Shown here: one piece after another, positions 12,271 through 23,520 of the stretch | How the letters are laid out: every line of letters starts with the position of its first letter | Numbering within the stretch: the stretch's first letter is position 1 | Assembly: GCA_022592435.1 (NCBI GenBank) | Contig: JABYQS010000271.1 | Span: 1 to 38,236, forward strand | DNA from: Cerioporus squamosus | Lineage: Eukaryota; Basidiomycota; Agaricomycetes; Polyporales; Polyporaceae | Length of the DNA stretch: 38,236 nucleotides | Direction of reading: 5' to 3' | Program-made: the position numbers and the translations under genes | The notes under the pieces: model-generated | What the model was told of the DNA's origin: nothing | Seen by the model: the letters and a program-made list of their open reading frames with translations, nothing else | Databases searched by the model: none

Positions 12271-12279
12271 TTATCAGAT
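12271..12279 (-). promoter_or_regulatory. Iron-responsive GATA box (ATCWGATAA)
   Basis: The minus strand reads ATCTGATAA, an exact match to ATCWGATAA, the site bound by fungal iron regulators of the SreA/Urbs1/SRE/Fep1 GATA family. It lies about 146 bp upstream of the siderophore transporter start, on the same strand, and predicts repression when iron is plentiful. The match is seen; regulator binding is inferred. Confidence 0.7.
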
Positions 12280-12547
12280 ACCGGGCGCGGCCGATGATGG
12301 CTAGCCCTTATTAGGCAGCCCGCTTCTTCCGCGAACCTCGCCTGCGTCCGGCTCTCCTCTTCATCCTCTTCTTCATCCGTCCATCCTCGCCCGTCAGTCT
12401 GGCAAGTCTGCACGAGGACCGCACGGATCCACACTGCCAGCACACTCAACAATTCTTGTGTCTAGCTGCTTACCCCTGCGGAATTCCGAACTGTACCGCC
12501 CCCGGAATTCTGCTCACCCAAGGGCCAACCGCAGACGCGTCAGCGCG

Positions 12548-13200
12548 ATGGCAGACAGACAGGGAGAAGGCAGGAGGTCCTTGCGACAGAGGCTCACGCC
12601 GCGTCGGTCGTGCCCTCAGCTGAGGACTCCACACCGCCGGACGCCTGCGAGCCTGAGTATGTCCCGGGAGGTGGGCGGGAGGCGTGGACGGTTGTCCTGG
12701 GGTCGACGCTCGCGCTGTTCGCGTCGGCGGGCATGATTAACGCATACGTGAGTCTCCCTGGAGTATGCTGGTAGTGAACGCTGAGCTGCTCACTGACTTG
12801 ATGTGATGGGTATCTCATTCTGCAGGGGAAATTCCGGACTACTATGAGTCGACGCTGCTGCCGTCGTCGACCCCTGCGTCGATCTCGCTCATCGGCCCCC
12901 TCCAGCTCTTTTTCCCGTACGGCTTCGGCCGGCTCACAGGGTGCATCTTCGATGCGTATGGGACTTCCGTATGTCCCTTGGCGTCCTCTGCGTGTTGGCC
13001 ACGATGGTGGTGCAGAAGGACGAGGCCTACCAGCTGTTACTCTTCCAGGGCGTCCTCTTCGGGATCGGGAATGCGCTCATGCGAGTGCCCACTGCCTGCC
13101 GCTCCCTCTCCCTTACTGCCACTGTGCAGGCTCGCTGACTTGAATGAACAGCAAGTTCAACCCGTCCGTGGGTGCACGCTATAGCCACCAGACGAAAGCA
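12548..13200 (+). pseudogene. Decayed partial copy of the MFS transporter
   Basis: Translates in shifting frames to the first four exons of the transporter at 6980-8903: CEPEYVPGGGREAWTVVLGS, FASAGMINAY then a GTGAGT donor at the same place, DYYESTLLPSS, FDAYGTS, then VVQKDEAYQLLLFQGVLFG and a short FNPSV remnant. Damage includes a frameshift after the ATG, another just after the first intron, near-complete loss of the second intron, a GT to GC change in the third intron's donor, and stops beyond 13.13 kb. The membrane domains after TM4 are absent. It runs divergently from the siderophore transporter, whose promoter occupies the gap. Protein similarity remains high, so the duplication is not very old. 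Confidence 0.85.
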
Positions 13201-14419
13201 ATTTGAGGCTCGTCAAGCAGGTATGGGGTTTCTCTTCGACGTCACGGTAGGGATATCCGCTGTCGGCCCAGCCCTACATAGATCAATGGTTCCACTTTGC
13301 ACCGGCTCCCTCCTGACGCCTCCCGTGGGCTTCTCTACAGAGTCCGCTCAGAACACGTACGATGGGCCGTTCAAATTGAAATTACACTTACTGGCACTGA
13401 TGAGTCTCGCCGGTATATTCTGCCTGCCACGAAGGATGTTCTTCCACTTCACTGAGCGCTCTGAGCGAGAACGACTACTGGCCAACGGAGCTCTCCTAGC
13501 GACACTCTAGCCGCGGATACTGCACCGTGGCCGACCACTGGACGTCCTCAGCAGCCCAGGCGACCGGTGTCCTCACTTAACACCGAGTTTCGTTGTCAAG
13601 TAGTCTTGCTTACCCTGGAGACCATTCGATCTATGAGAGAAGACAACTTCAAGAACACTCGCACATCAGTCACCGGCCCGCGGGCAGCTCGCGGGGTATA
13701 CTTTGTGCGGACATGCGGTTTGGCGAGTACGCTGGGCAGGTACGTGCGCGCCGACGTACGGACGGTTCGCCGGCGCAGTTATCGCCTTTTGTCCTCTGTC
13801 TATCTCCTACGGCGTGTTGCACAACTGGTGACTGGTCCTGCTTCCGGCGAGACGATAATATAGTCTTCCTCGGGGTTGACGGGGTTCGCGCCGCTCAGCA
13901 ACTGTCCTGCGCGAAGACGCGTCAGTGTAGGTTCGTGCTTGCACACGGTGTCGGAGGAGAGGAGTGTAGGTCCGCAACGCAAGTACCAAAGAAGTGAGTC
14001 ACCGCACCGCACCCTACGCGACCAGCGAGGCGCACACGCCGGGATAGCGCTCTCCGCCGTCCAGCTCGGGTCCAACACACCTCCTTCCTGCCGCCTTGCT
14101 GGATACGTATGTTCTGAACCATTGTTGCCCGCTTAATGAGCCGATGGGTTGTTGTCGAAACAATGTTGGAAGGCGGGATGGGCGGGATGGGCGGGAGATG
14201 GGAGGACCGTTGCCAATATCGAATAAGGGAAGGTACAATACAATGCAGGCGTAGACGCAATAGATAGCTTGCGCCGGAGGTACAGAAGAGGATGAATCGA
14301 CTGTCTATGTCCATAGTGATCCACCACGCACTGACACCATCCTCCGCAGAGTCAGCTACGACTGCTACTCCGACTTCATGTCCATGCTTCGATTGTCTTT
14401 ATAACCGCCTTTGTTTATA
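13201..14419. other. Unresolved region, no supportable gene
   Basis: Plus-strand segments near 13.17-13.51 kb and 13.57-13.86 kb are open but unrecognised. One frame near 13.77-13.83 kb gives a hydrophobic stretch (FAGAVIAFCPLSISYG) that could be a membrane helix from a decayed transporter. The 14.0-14.4 kb part has a short GGGAT/GGGCG-rich direct repeat near 14175-14205 and nothing else identified. Confidence 0.3.
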
Positions 14420-15018
14420 GTGACTTGCAAGTCCCGGCCTCAGGCCGTCAAGCCGTGAGGCCGAGCCGCCTGCAGGCCGGGACGAGACGAGCCTTGGTGG
14501 CGGCTTTGGATGGCCTGAGGGCCCGGCTTGCGAATTGATCAAGCCCAAGCCGAGCCGTCAGGCCGGGGCTTGAGCGCTGTCCCGTTCATGCCCTCGATGA
14601 GCCCAATGACCTGTCAGAATGGGTCAGAACTCTCCGTGTACTCAGTTTTCCAGACTCACATGCCTCCTATCAGGGATCCCCTGCTCTTGACATGTGTCCG
14701 TAAGCACAGCAACCTGCGCGCTCAAGAGAAGAACTGCCAAATCATATTTAGGGACTCCCTGACATGTTGGCAGGTGTGTACATTGAACTTGAGAAATCGC
14801 TCACACGTGCCGCGAGACTCACCCAAATAGCCGTATTCCGTGGACCGTGCCCGGTCAGTACTCCTCTTCAGCCAACCAAAGCCGCGGCCTGAGCCGGGAC
14901 GAGCCCAAGGCCCGGCCTGAGCCGTCCTCGGGCTCGTCCTAGAGGTCCACAAAGCCCGAGCCGTCTGAAGCCGGGCCCAAGCCCCGGGCTTCAGGCCAAG
15001 CCGGGACTTGCAAGTCAC
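14420..15018. mobile_element. Non-autonomous TIR element (MITE-like), copy 1
   Basis: Bounded by GTGACTTGCAAGTCCCGGC on the left and its reverse complement on the right. The core GACTTGCAAGTC is itself a palindrome. The ends are packed with short GC-rich repeats based on AAGCCCGAGCCG and CGGCCTCAGGC in both orientations, as in subterminal transposase-binding arrays. No coding capacity is seen. A second copy lies at 35178-35785 in the same orientation. No clear target-site duplication is visible. It lies 93 bp past the 3' end of the minus-strand NACHT gene. Confidence 0.8.
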
Positions 15019-15110
15019 GATTTGTTTAACATACTCCTGGAATTCACTGCATCAGAAGAATGAGTGTATATCCTGGGCATGTCAGCATCTGCAGATACTC
15101 GAGGAATCAC

Positions 15111-18100
15111 TTACTCTTCAAACTGATGACCTGGAGTGAGGCCCGCTTCTACGATCGCTTTCTGGAGGTTGGGATCTCGTCATTTCGCTCCAGAGCATGA
15201 TGATAGCAAGTTCGCTCACATGGAACTTCCGATGGGCTTCCTCGAGTATAATATGCTGCCACTTGGGCGTTGCCTTGAAGGCTCTGATCATCGCAAACTG
15301 AGCCTGAATGTGTTCAAAAGTAAGGCACCATCTTACTCGTTCAATTCCTGAATATGCTTGTCGTCCAGCGTTGCCGCAGTGCAAGTGCTTCGACCTGAAT
15401 ACAGGGAAAACTTAGATGGCCCACTGCGCCACCAAGTACACCATGTTCTTACCAAGAGGTTCACCTGGGGCACTTCCCTGGGTGTCGCAGATCACGAGGG
15501 CTTGAATATCCAGAATGATTGAAATGGCTTCGATGTTTGCTACCTCCCATCTTTCTGCATACTTATATCGGGAGTTCCTCAGTCATGAGAACCGTATACT
15601 GCAACGGAGAGTGCACCTACAATCACGAAATCTTGTGAGAAACACTTGCCCATAGAGGACAATACATCTTGCAGCTTGCTCCCGGCGGGCAGAGATAGGC
15701 GCAATTGTTCGTTGAGGATACGAATCAAGTCCCACATACTTTGAATACTGGACTGGCGCACACAGGATACGAAGGATGGGATAGGTGGAAGGTTGTCTTC
15801 ACCAGTCGGTTGGCAGCTCCCGGGATCGTGCGGTTCGATGTTCGCGAGGCTGATGTGGTGGTCGCGGTATGTACATGCATAGATAAAGTGGGATAAGCTC
15901 GCGAGCACTTGTTGGTCTTGTGTGAGGAGTGCAAGAAGCACAGCGCCACCACTTTTGCCTTGCCAGTACTCTTCCCGGAAGGATCGCAGCGTCAATTGGC
16001 ACTCGTCGGCGAGACGTCTGTGAGCCTGCTCAGCGCTGACGTGGAAGACGTCTCCGGCGCGTCTAGGATCGACAAGAAACTCCCGGAACGTAGTGTGGAT
16101 AATCTGGAATGGAGAATCGACGTCGTCGCGCTCGAAGAAGATGACGGAACGCAGCTTCTTGAGGATGGGGACCGACTCGGCCGTGGGCATGCCCGTCAGC
16201 TTCTCCAGTGTCGTCGGAGAGATCCCGTCGGGCTCCTGCAGCGCCGCAAGGTACGCGAGGATTCGTTTGAGGTGTTCCTGTGTCTGCGGGTCTCGCTCTT
16301 GTGGCTGAAACACCTTCTCTAGAACAGTACGATAGAGCATGTCAAGAGGAGAAAGCTCGGGTGGGGTACGGGTGGATGAGCCTCGAGACATAACAGAGTT
16401 AGATAGACCACAACTCCGCGTAAATATGCTCTTACAAGTCGCATCACTTGTCGCATCTTCCGGAATCGCGCGGTTACCTGTGCCTTGGATATCCAGAATC
16501 ATAGTCACGGCTGCGATTTGTGTCCCTTTGACCTGACAATTGGTAGTTCATGAGGGTCAAGGACTCGGTGCAACAGAGAGTAAACCTACAGGCACGCCCA
16601 AATCATGCAGTAACTTCATCATGCGGGACAATCCTTCGCCTAGTTTGCTCCCTGCGAGCAGAGACTGGCGGGACCTTTCGCATGCGCCGTAAATCCAGTC
16701 CCACATAGTCACGGGATTTTGATTGCGCACGTAGGACACGACTGAGGATATCAAAGAAACATCATCCTCATCGATCGGTTGGCAGTTCCCCAAGGCGTGC
16801 GGTACGGATCTGCGATGACTGGCATGGTGGTCGCGGTATGTAAATGCATACGCGACTTCTTGAAGGTCCTCCGTGAGAAGGCGAAGAAGAAGCACGGCAC
16901 TCCAGGCGGTGCCCTGCCAGTACTGGTCTCGGACGGATCGCATCGTCGACAGGCAGTCATCTGCAAGCAGCCCGTGAACCTGCTTTGCGCTGACATAGAA
17001 GGCGCGTCCAGAGCGTGACCAATCAGCGAGAAACTCTCGGAAGGTTGCGTGGATAATCCGGAATCGGGAGTCGACGTTGTCGCGCTCAAAGAGGACGACG
17101 GAACGGAGTTTGTTGAGAATGGGGACCGACTCGGTAGTAGGCATGTTCGTCAGCTTCTCGAGAGTCCTAGGAGATATTCCGTCCGGCTCTAACACGGCGA
17201 CGAGGTACCCAAGGACCCGCTTGAGACGGTGCTGCATTTGCGGGTATTGTGCCCGGGGTGGGAACACGCTGTCCAGCACGACGTGGTAGAGCTTATCGAC
17301 GGGGTCAAGAACGGTGGAAGAGCCTTCGATCGTCAGCAGAATGTTGTATCGTTCCTGCATGAACATCTGGTCATCGCCGTCGCCGATGATGAAGTCGACA
17401 ACTGTCCGGGCATATATGAACAGTCCCTCTGACTTCTGTACCAAGGTGGCGAGTCTGGACGGATCCTCTTCGGACCACCTCTTGCTCGTTTCGTGTTCAG
17501 CGAGTTTCGCGCCGATGAGGCATTCGATGTCACCGTCTACCGAGGTGCGAAACTCCTGAATATAAATCTCGGAGATGCGAGGCTTCAGTTCGGGGGTGGT
17601 GAACACCCTATGGATGTAGTGGGGCTCTGGTCGCGAGGTGAGAAAGACGCACAAGGGCGATCCTGGTTCCACGGCAGCGGAGAGAAGCAGTCGAAGAAGG
17701 CTCGGAACAAGCTCGGGCCCCTCTTCCGTACATTCGTCTAGTGCATCGACGACGACAAAAATAGGGGCATGTTTGGACGAGGAGATGGCGCTGAGCGGCC
17801 GGCGGATGAGATCCTCGAATTCGCGTTCGAACTGCTGCAGAGGCGCAATCTTGACATGTTCACGAGCGGCGTCAACGATATGGCCGCGCAACGCTGGTTG
17901 GGACTGAGCGAGCTGCGACGCGATGGTGGAGAAGACCTTTCGAGGGGAGTTGAGGTCTTGCACGCCGCGGGTAAAGAAGAACGAGGCTCCGAGACGTCCG
18001 CGCTGCTGGAGTCGTTTCGAGAACTCGAACGCAATGGTCGACTTCCCGGTTCCTGCCTCTCCGACGAGGACGCAGACCGGATGAGCACCCTTCGTCGCGA

Positions 18101-19099
18101 ACTGTCGCTTCTCCCACTCCTCCAGACGTGTGAAGACCTGCTCGCGGGTACCCTCCTGTAAACGGGCCTTCGCGGCATTCGCGGCCGCAAGGTAATGTGC
18201 ATCGTCGGCTCGCGGGATTCTACTCAGGATGCGCTCTTCATCTGACAATATCGTTCAGCTGTCCGAATAGACAAGTGTACCATATATCACGTACCCGCGA
18301 CCTTCAGAGTAGCCATTGAATGTTGCGTCAGGAATAAGCGACGCCACAGTAAATGCGACATGAACACAGACCTTGACGCTCCTCAAGATCTCCTCCGCCA
18401 GAGCCTCAATAGCGATATTACCCTCCATCTGTTGCACTCGCAAGAAGTCGCAAGCGAGATGAAGAGGCGATATCGTACCTGGAAGCGTCGACAAGCGGCG
18501 GCCATTCTGTCCTTCATGCCAGCAATAGCCTCTGCGTCTCTGGTGCTGTATATGAACTTGCCAAGGTGACCCCTCTTGCTGAGCTTGTCTGCCTCGGCAC
18601 ATATCGTTCCAAGGTCGCTACGGCCACAGCGAATCAGTACGCATGCTGTTGTCATACAGTCATGGCTGTATACGCACGTTGCTAGCTCCTCTACTCTTCC
18701 CACCAACTTGCTACTTGATCCGGACACTTTCTCCTGTGCCTCGATTCCTTGATGAGACCCGACAGGATATTTCTCCAGTTCGGTCTTGATAGTCCTTGCG
18801 AGTCTGTTGAGAGTATCCGCGAGAGACGTCGCCTCTTGGCATAGCATGACCAGTGCGTCGCAATTCGATTTCGCTTCCTGTCTCGTAATGTATTGTGAGC
18901 CGCTGTACGTTGTAGAGACTTGACTCAGACGAACCTGTATCCTCTTCAGGAGCTTGATGAGCACATTGAGCGCTATACCGAGCCCCGGAACGGGAGCTGC
19001 GGCGGTGATGGCGTCCTTGGTAGCTTCGAGGCTTGTCACGGTACCGTCGAGAACGAAAATTGGTGTTAGCGAGATTCTGGGGATCTTCAGACGTGTCAT
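15111..19099 (-). CDS. NLR-like protein: helical bundle-NACHT-duplicated post-NACHT module
   Basis: N-terminal MLKL_NTD/HeLo-like bundle in exons 19099-18935, 18877-18678, 18617-18479 and 18428-18372. NACHT NTPase in the large exon 18241-16590: Walker A GEAGTGKST near 18045, Walker B IFVVVDALDECTEEG near 17750, sensor-like LTSRPEPHY, then a winged-helix region (LEKLTNMPTTESVPILNKL, FREFLADWSR). Exon 16532-16436 carries an ILDIQ motif, and exon 16381-15621 repeats the winged-helix/post-NACHT module without a P-loop. Exon 15543-15453 repeats ILDIQ, and the last exon 15161-15111 ends GHQFEE. NACHT proteins are signalling NTPases; fungal ones with this N-terminus are linked to regulated cell death. 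Two problems: no acceptor is visible for the short linker exon after 18372, and exons between 15453 and 15220 do not close in phase. No ankyrin, WD40 or TPR sensor repeats are seen. Confidence 0.8.
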
Positions 19100-19423
19100 G
19101 ACGGCGACGGTGGTAGGAAGTGAAGATGGGGTGCAACGACAAGCCCTTCAAGTTCAGTAGTGCGTTGCCGGGTCCTCACCGAGACCACGAGGCATCAATC
19201 CGTCTCGAGAACGTCCGCCGCAACCACGTTGACCTTGCCGGAAGCGAAAATACCAAGATACCAAGCTCATGAGTGTCATGAATGAAGATGCTCGTGTGCT
19301 GCATTACGTGACAGGCTCCCGTTGTCATGGATAGAACCCTCCAGAGTTGGACGACACGGGCTGGACATCAGAGGTATATCACAACAGTAGTCAAAAGCCG
19401 ACTTTGAGAATACACTCCGAACA
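19100..19423. other. Intergenic, upstream of NLR-like gene
   Basis: Presumed promoter and leader of the minus-strand NACHT gene. No repeat, RNA gene or open frame of note is seen. Confidence 0.4.
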
Positions 19424-21182
19424 TCATGCAGACCTCACCCAATAGCCAAGAACGCGTCCAACTCCGGACTCACCTCGCAATAACGCTGTACGACCTTCAC
19501 CATAACCCTTCCCAGGCACTTCATTCTCATCGTACGCGCCCAAAGGGCAGGCATCGACACGCCCCACAGAGCCACCATGCGCATGTACTTCCCCTTCTCG
19601 ATCCGCGCCCTTCTCGGGACCATGTGACTGAGTCCGGGCACGGGGCACTCCGAGACGAGGCACACAGCGACTTGCTGGCTCTGCACCGTGCCCTTGAGAG
19701 TGAACAACCCGTTGGACTTGAACCGCTCACCCGCGCGCGTGAGTATGCGCTGGGCAGGCTGCAGCGAGAACGGCGCACGGGAACAATAGTCTATACTCAG
19801 ACGGCGGTCAGCGTTAGATCACACATCGTGGAATGAGCATGCAAGGCATGCATCATGAGACGCCATGGGAGATGTTCAGTTAGCGTCTCTTCAAGCCGCT
19901 GAAGTCGAGGGAGTTAAGTTGGGCGAGAAGATCGATGAGGCACTTCGTAATTGAGACTCGCAACGTGCTCGCGGATCGGACCACTCCCCGCTCATGAACA
20001 TGTCTCTGCATGAATCCATCCCTGCGGGTCCGGCACGAGAACCCGCACACACCGTGCGGGATATGGTCACTGATACCACGAGTGTAAGTTACTGAGTCGC
20101 GAGCAGCAACGGGTTGAGCGTACCTCGGAAGATCAGTAGCTGGATGTACGAAGAACGATGTTGCCGACGGCGTGGCGGAATGGTTATCAGTAATCAAGAA
20201 GGCGGTCAGCATTGGGTCGCACAACAAAGGAGGGTGCAAGACACGTACTACTACCATGAAGTACCGCGAGCGATCCTCAGTCATCGTCTCTCGGAGCGAT
20301 GAGATCCGAGTGTACGTGTTTTGGGCAAGAGATGAGGGCGATTTCGGGATTGGGACCTGCATCGGGCTCGTGAGCGAGACCAGCTGCGCACCCTAGGCCT
20401 CTGCATGAGTTCATTCGTAGGAGTCCGGGGAGGTTAGTAGGAGCAAGTTCCTGTTTACATCGCTGCATACGCTCGCTGTGCGAACCTTCTCCTGGAAGAA
20501 CTCCTCGACCTCATGCGTGCGGGGGAGGAGAGAGTAGACATGTTCAAACTGGTGATCGCGTCGGCCGGTCCGCCCGGCCTGCGGATGGTTGCTGATCGAC
20601 TTCACAGGGCGGGATGAGTAGCAGACTTATCCTCGTACGGGTGGACTTCAGGGCTTCGGATAGAGAGACGACCGTTCGGAACACTGAACAGTGAGTGACT
20701 GCCCGTCCGAGCCCGTATGCCTTGGCACGCCGATTGGGCAGCCTCTATATACGAGAAGAGTCGGTTTCGAGATGATGAACGACTTCTGTTAGTTGAGCAC
20801 AAGCCTGAGCCAGAGCGTGTCGCTCACCTGGACTATGCGCATCTCTCCCTGACCTCGCCCATGATTGAAGGCTCCTACATCGCTCCAGGGGTCTGATGCT
20901 GGGGGGCCGGTTCGAGACTGTCCGTATGATGACCCGAAAGTGTGTCGTCCCGATACCGTGGTCGTTGCGTTGCTTGCTGGGCATCCGCGTCGGCGCGATG
21001 ATACCCTCGACACTCCGGTCCAAAGCACAAGCTCCTCGTTAGCGGCAGATGTCAGCATGCAGACCGCCACCGTCCTTCTTGTCAACCGCAAACTCACAGT
21101 ACTAGAGGAGATCTCGCGACTATGCCGACGCGTTCCCGGTAGCACGAAGCCGGGTAGGATCCATGGATGACTTCCGGAGGCA
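19424..21182 (-). other. Unidentified coding-like segments (minus strand)
   Basis: Several minus-strand blocks look protein-like: near 19435-19707 (GLFTLKGT, RIEKGKYMRMVALWGV), near 20277-20370 (PNPEIALISCPKHVHSDL), near 20411-20605 (HEVEEFFQEKVRTAS), and near 20930-21090 (a run ending GGGLHADIC, then VEGIIAPTRMPSK after an in-frame TAA). No single splice model joins them and no family is recognised. The first ATG at 21182 lies about 165 bp downstream of the palindromic iron-type GATA box, the same spacing as at the siderophore transporter, so an iron-regulated gene or its relic is possible. An unannotated gene with several small exons and a decayed gene are both open. Confidence 0.3.
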
Positions 21183-21347
21183 AAAAGAAGTCATCTTGGC
21201 ATAAGACGGACAACTCAGATAGATCCTGAAGAGCGAGAGAGAGAGGTTTATGTCGGAAGAGAGAGGCCCCGGCCCATGTTGGGTTGCAGTGATTGCAGTA
21301 GAGAGCAAGGTTGTAGCCTCGAGCAGCAAGCACGAATACATCGTATC

Positions 21348-21358
21348 TTATCAGATAA
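21348..21358. promoter_or_regulatory. Palindromic iron-responsive GATA box
   Basis: TTATCAGATAA contains ATCAGATAA on the plus strand and ATCTGATAA on the minus strand, so both strands match ATCWGATAA. It sits between minus-strand coding-like sequence (from 21182) and a possible plus-strand gene (from 21576), and could serve either or both. Confidence 0.55.
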
Positions 21359-21575
21359 GCGTTGTTGGTCATTTCCGAGACGCCTCTGTCTCTCTCGAGT
21401 CTCCCAAGACTCTACTTAGTACTCACTGCTCCGAAAAATTATGAACTTCTGACGGCCACGGTCGTTTCTCTCACCCTCTCGCAACACGATGGCAACCCCG
21501 CGGTGAATTCACCTGCAGAAGATACTACGCGCTACTGAAGTTCAAGTTGATTGCTTGCGATTATGCCTCCGAGGC

Positions 21576-22147
21576 ATGCGGGTCAACGTCCCGGTACCTT
21601 CGACGGTCAAGCTCACGGAGAAGTCGGGACTATTGGATCCCCTTGCGGGTATGTTCCAGTCTTATGATTACCCATGTACTTAATCAGTTTCAGAGAGACT
21701 CATATACCTTGAATACGTACTTCTTGCGCAAAACATAGCGAGAGTTCCTACAGAGCTGACTGTTGTCGAAAAGGCTCTCTGCACAGTGCCCAAAAACGCA
21801 ATGGAACATGGAGTCACGGCTAAACCCTCCGAGATGACTATGCTCGGACATCCGTTCGTCCCCATACGCAAGTTCCTGCTTCCAAGGGCCCGGGCCTGTG
21901 CCGCTGGGTTCATATTGTTCGGACGTTCGATGAGGCCGCCTGTCAAAGTGAGTATACTTACTCGAGATCTGTCGTCCTCCCCTCACTTTGTGACCTCGGA
22001 CTGGAGAATCGACTATAGATGCGATGTTGTCGTGTGTCGACTCGAGTCCAACCCCAGCGACGGCTGAAGACGCAGTACCACCACACGAACACGAGTACAT
22101 GTACTCCAATGACACTTGAAGGTCAGCAGTCGAGCCCAAGGGCGTAA
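21576..22147 (+). CDS. Possible small hypothetical protein
   Basis: Exons 21576-21648, 21694-21947 and 22019-22147 join in phase through GTATGT and GTGAGT donors to give about 152 residues. It starts MRVNVPVPSTVKLTEK; the middle exon is open and contains the hydrophobic stretch LIYLEYVLLAQNI. No family is recognised and the third exon has biased, low-information composition. Minus-strand frames are also open here, so this may be chance. Its start is about 220 bp from the palindromic GATA box. Confidence 0.3.
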
Positions 22148-22718
22148 ATCGAGTACTCACCCGTGCGGTCCGCGCGTTCCTCGTTCTGGACGTAGGACAC
22201 ACGCCGTTGCTGAGGCCGCAGGCGTTGGGGACCCAGGGCTCGCTTTACCGCGCACGTAGTCGTACAACCCCCGGGCGGCGGGAAGAGCTCAGCCTCAGGC
22301 TCGGCCATAACGCTAGACCCCGACTCAACTTCGCTTCGATCCGGCTTAGTACGAATACGAGTAAAGCTGCTCCACCACGACCCCACAGTGTGCAGAGACG
22401 AACCACCCCTCCCTCGCACCTCGCACCTCGCAGCCCACGACCGACTCGGAACCCTCGCCTGAACCCGCGCGAGTGCCAATCTCGGTCGCAGCCCGGTCCC
22501 CCGGTACACCCGGGTGGCCCTCGACGCTGACGCAGACACGCCAGACTCCAGGTGAGAACACTTGAAGCTCGACATCCTGCGTTGGAACTTGGCGAGCCGA
22601 GCCGAGCCGAGGGTCGTTCTTGCGAGTATCAAGTATCAACGGACGCTAGCAATTCAAGTGTATCGAGTGTATCGGGTAGGTTTGGAGCCGAGAGGAACTG
22701 GAAGTACTTAGTAGACTC

Positions 22719-22736
22719 GTCCTCCTCCTCCTCCTC
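22719..22736. repeat. (TCC)n microsatellite
   Basis: Six tandem TCC units followed by a diverged continuation; non-coding context. Confidence 0.7.
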
Positions 22737-22799
22737 GTCCCAGCCACGGTGAGTGGTCCACGACTCCACAATCCCCGATCCCTTGCCAGACTGCAGCTC

Positions 22800-22885
22800 G
22801 AGTCCGGAGTCCGGAGTCTGGAGTCTGGAGTCCGGAGTCTGAAGTCTGGAGTCTGGAGTCTGGAGTCTGGAGTCTAGAGTCTGGA
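22800..22885. repeat. 7-bp tandem repeat, unit GGAGTCT
   Basis: About a dozen copies of GGAGTCT and the variants GGAGTCC and GAAGTCT in a row, trailing into GGACAGT repeats to 22898. The minus strand of this array can be read as PDSRLQT units, which is an artefact of the repeat. Confidence 0.8.
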
Positions 22886-23457
22886 CAGTGGACAGTGGAC
22901 CCAGGATCGGCCAACGGCGCAACAGCGATGCTCAGCACGCATCGTATCGTCCGCGTCGGGACTCAGGAAGGTATGCGCAGAGATGGGCATCGAGTCCATC
23001 CACTCATGACTCACCTAACACTGACAGCACGCAATTGCAAACCGCAAACCGCCAACCCAACCCAACCCTGCGTAAGATGTCGACGCACAAACCATCCCTT
23101 CCCGCGGGCGGGCGGGCGTGCACGCGTGTCCAGGCGGACAAGACACAAGGGAGGGGTCCCCGTCACCGTCTAGAAGCTACAGCTGCACCAGGCCGTGTAA
23201 CTGTATCCTCTCGCCCAGCGCGCGGGATTGGGACTCTGCAGCCTGCTGCTGTGTCTACGTGCGAGTACTGCACGTATGTGTCGCCGGTGCCTCCGACTCC
23301 CCCGACTCCCGGACGCAACAGAGCCGACGAGTCCCGCCATTCGCATCCGCATCAGAGTGCACGAGTCACGACGTCGAACGTCCCGCGCTCGTCTGAGGGC
23401 GTACCCACCTCACCCGACCTCACACCAGTCGCCAGTCGCCAGACTTAAACACGAACT

Positions 23458-23520
23458 TGACCTCGACCTCGACCTCGACCTCGACCTCGACCCCGACCTC
23501 GACCCCGACCTCGACCTCGG
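23458..23520. repeat. Hexamer tandem repeat, unit GACCTC
   Basis: About ten copies of GACCTC/GACCCC. It translates as alternating Asp-Leu/Asp-Pro, but the flanks give no evidence of a real gene. Confidence 0.8.

Noticed and set aside
19740..20260. Short similarity between about 19800-19840 and 20200-20245 (GGCGGTCAGC region)
   Set aside because: Only a few dozen bases match, with gaps; too weak to call a duplication.
22708..22938. Minus-strand PDSRLQT repeat peptide
   Set aside because: Direct product of a 7-bp tandem repeat; no flanking coding signal.
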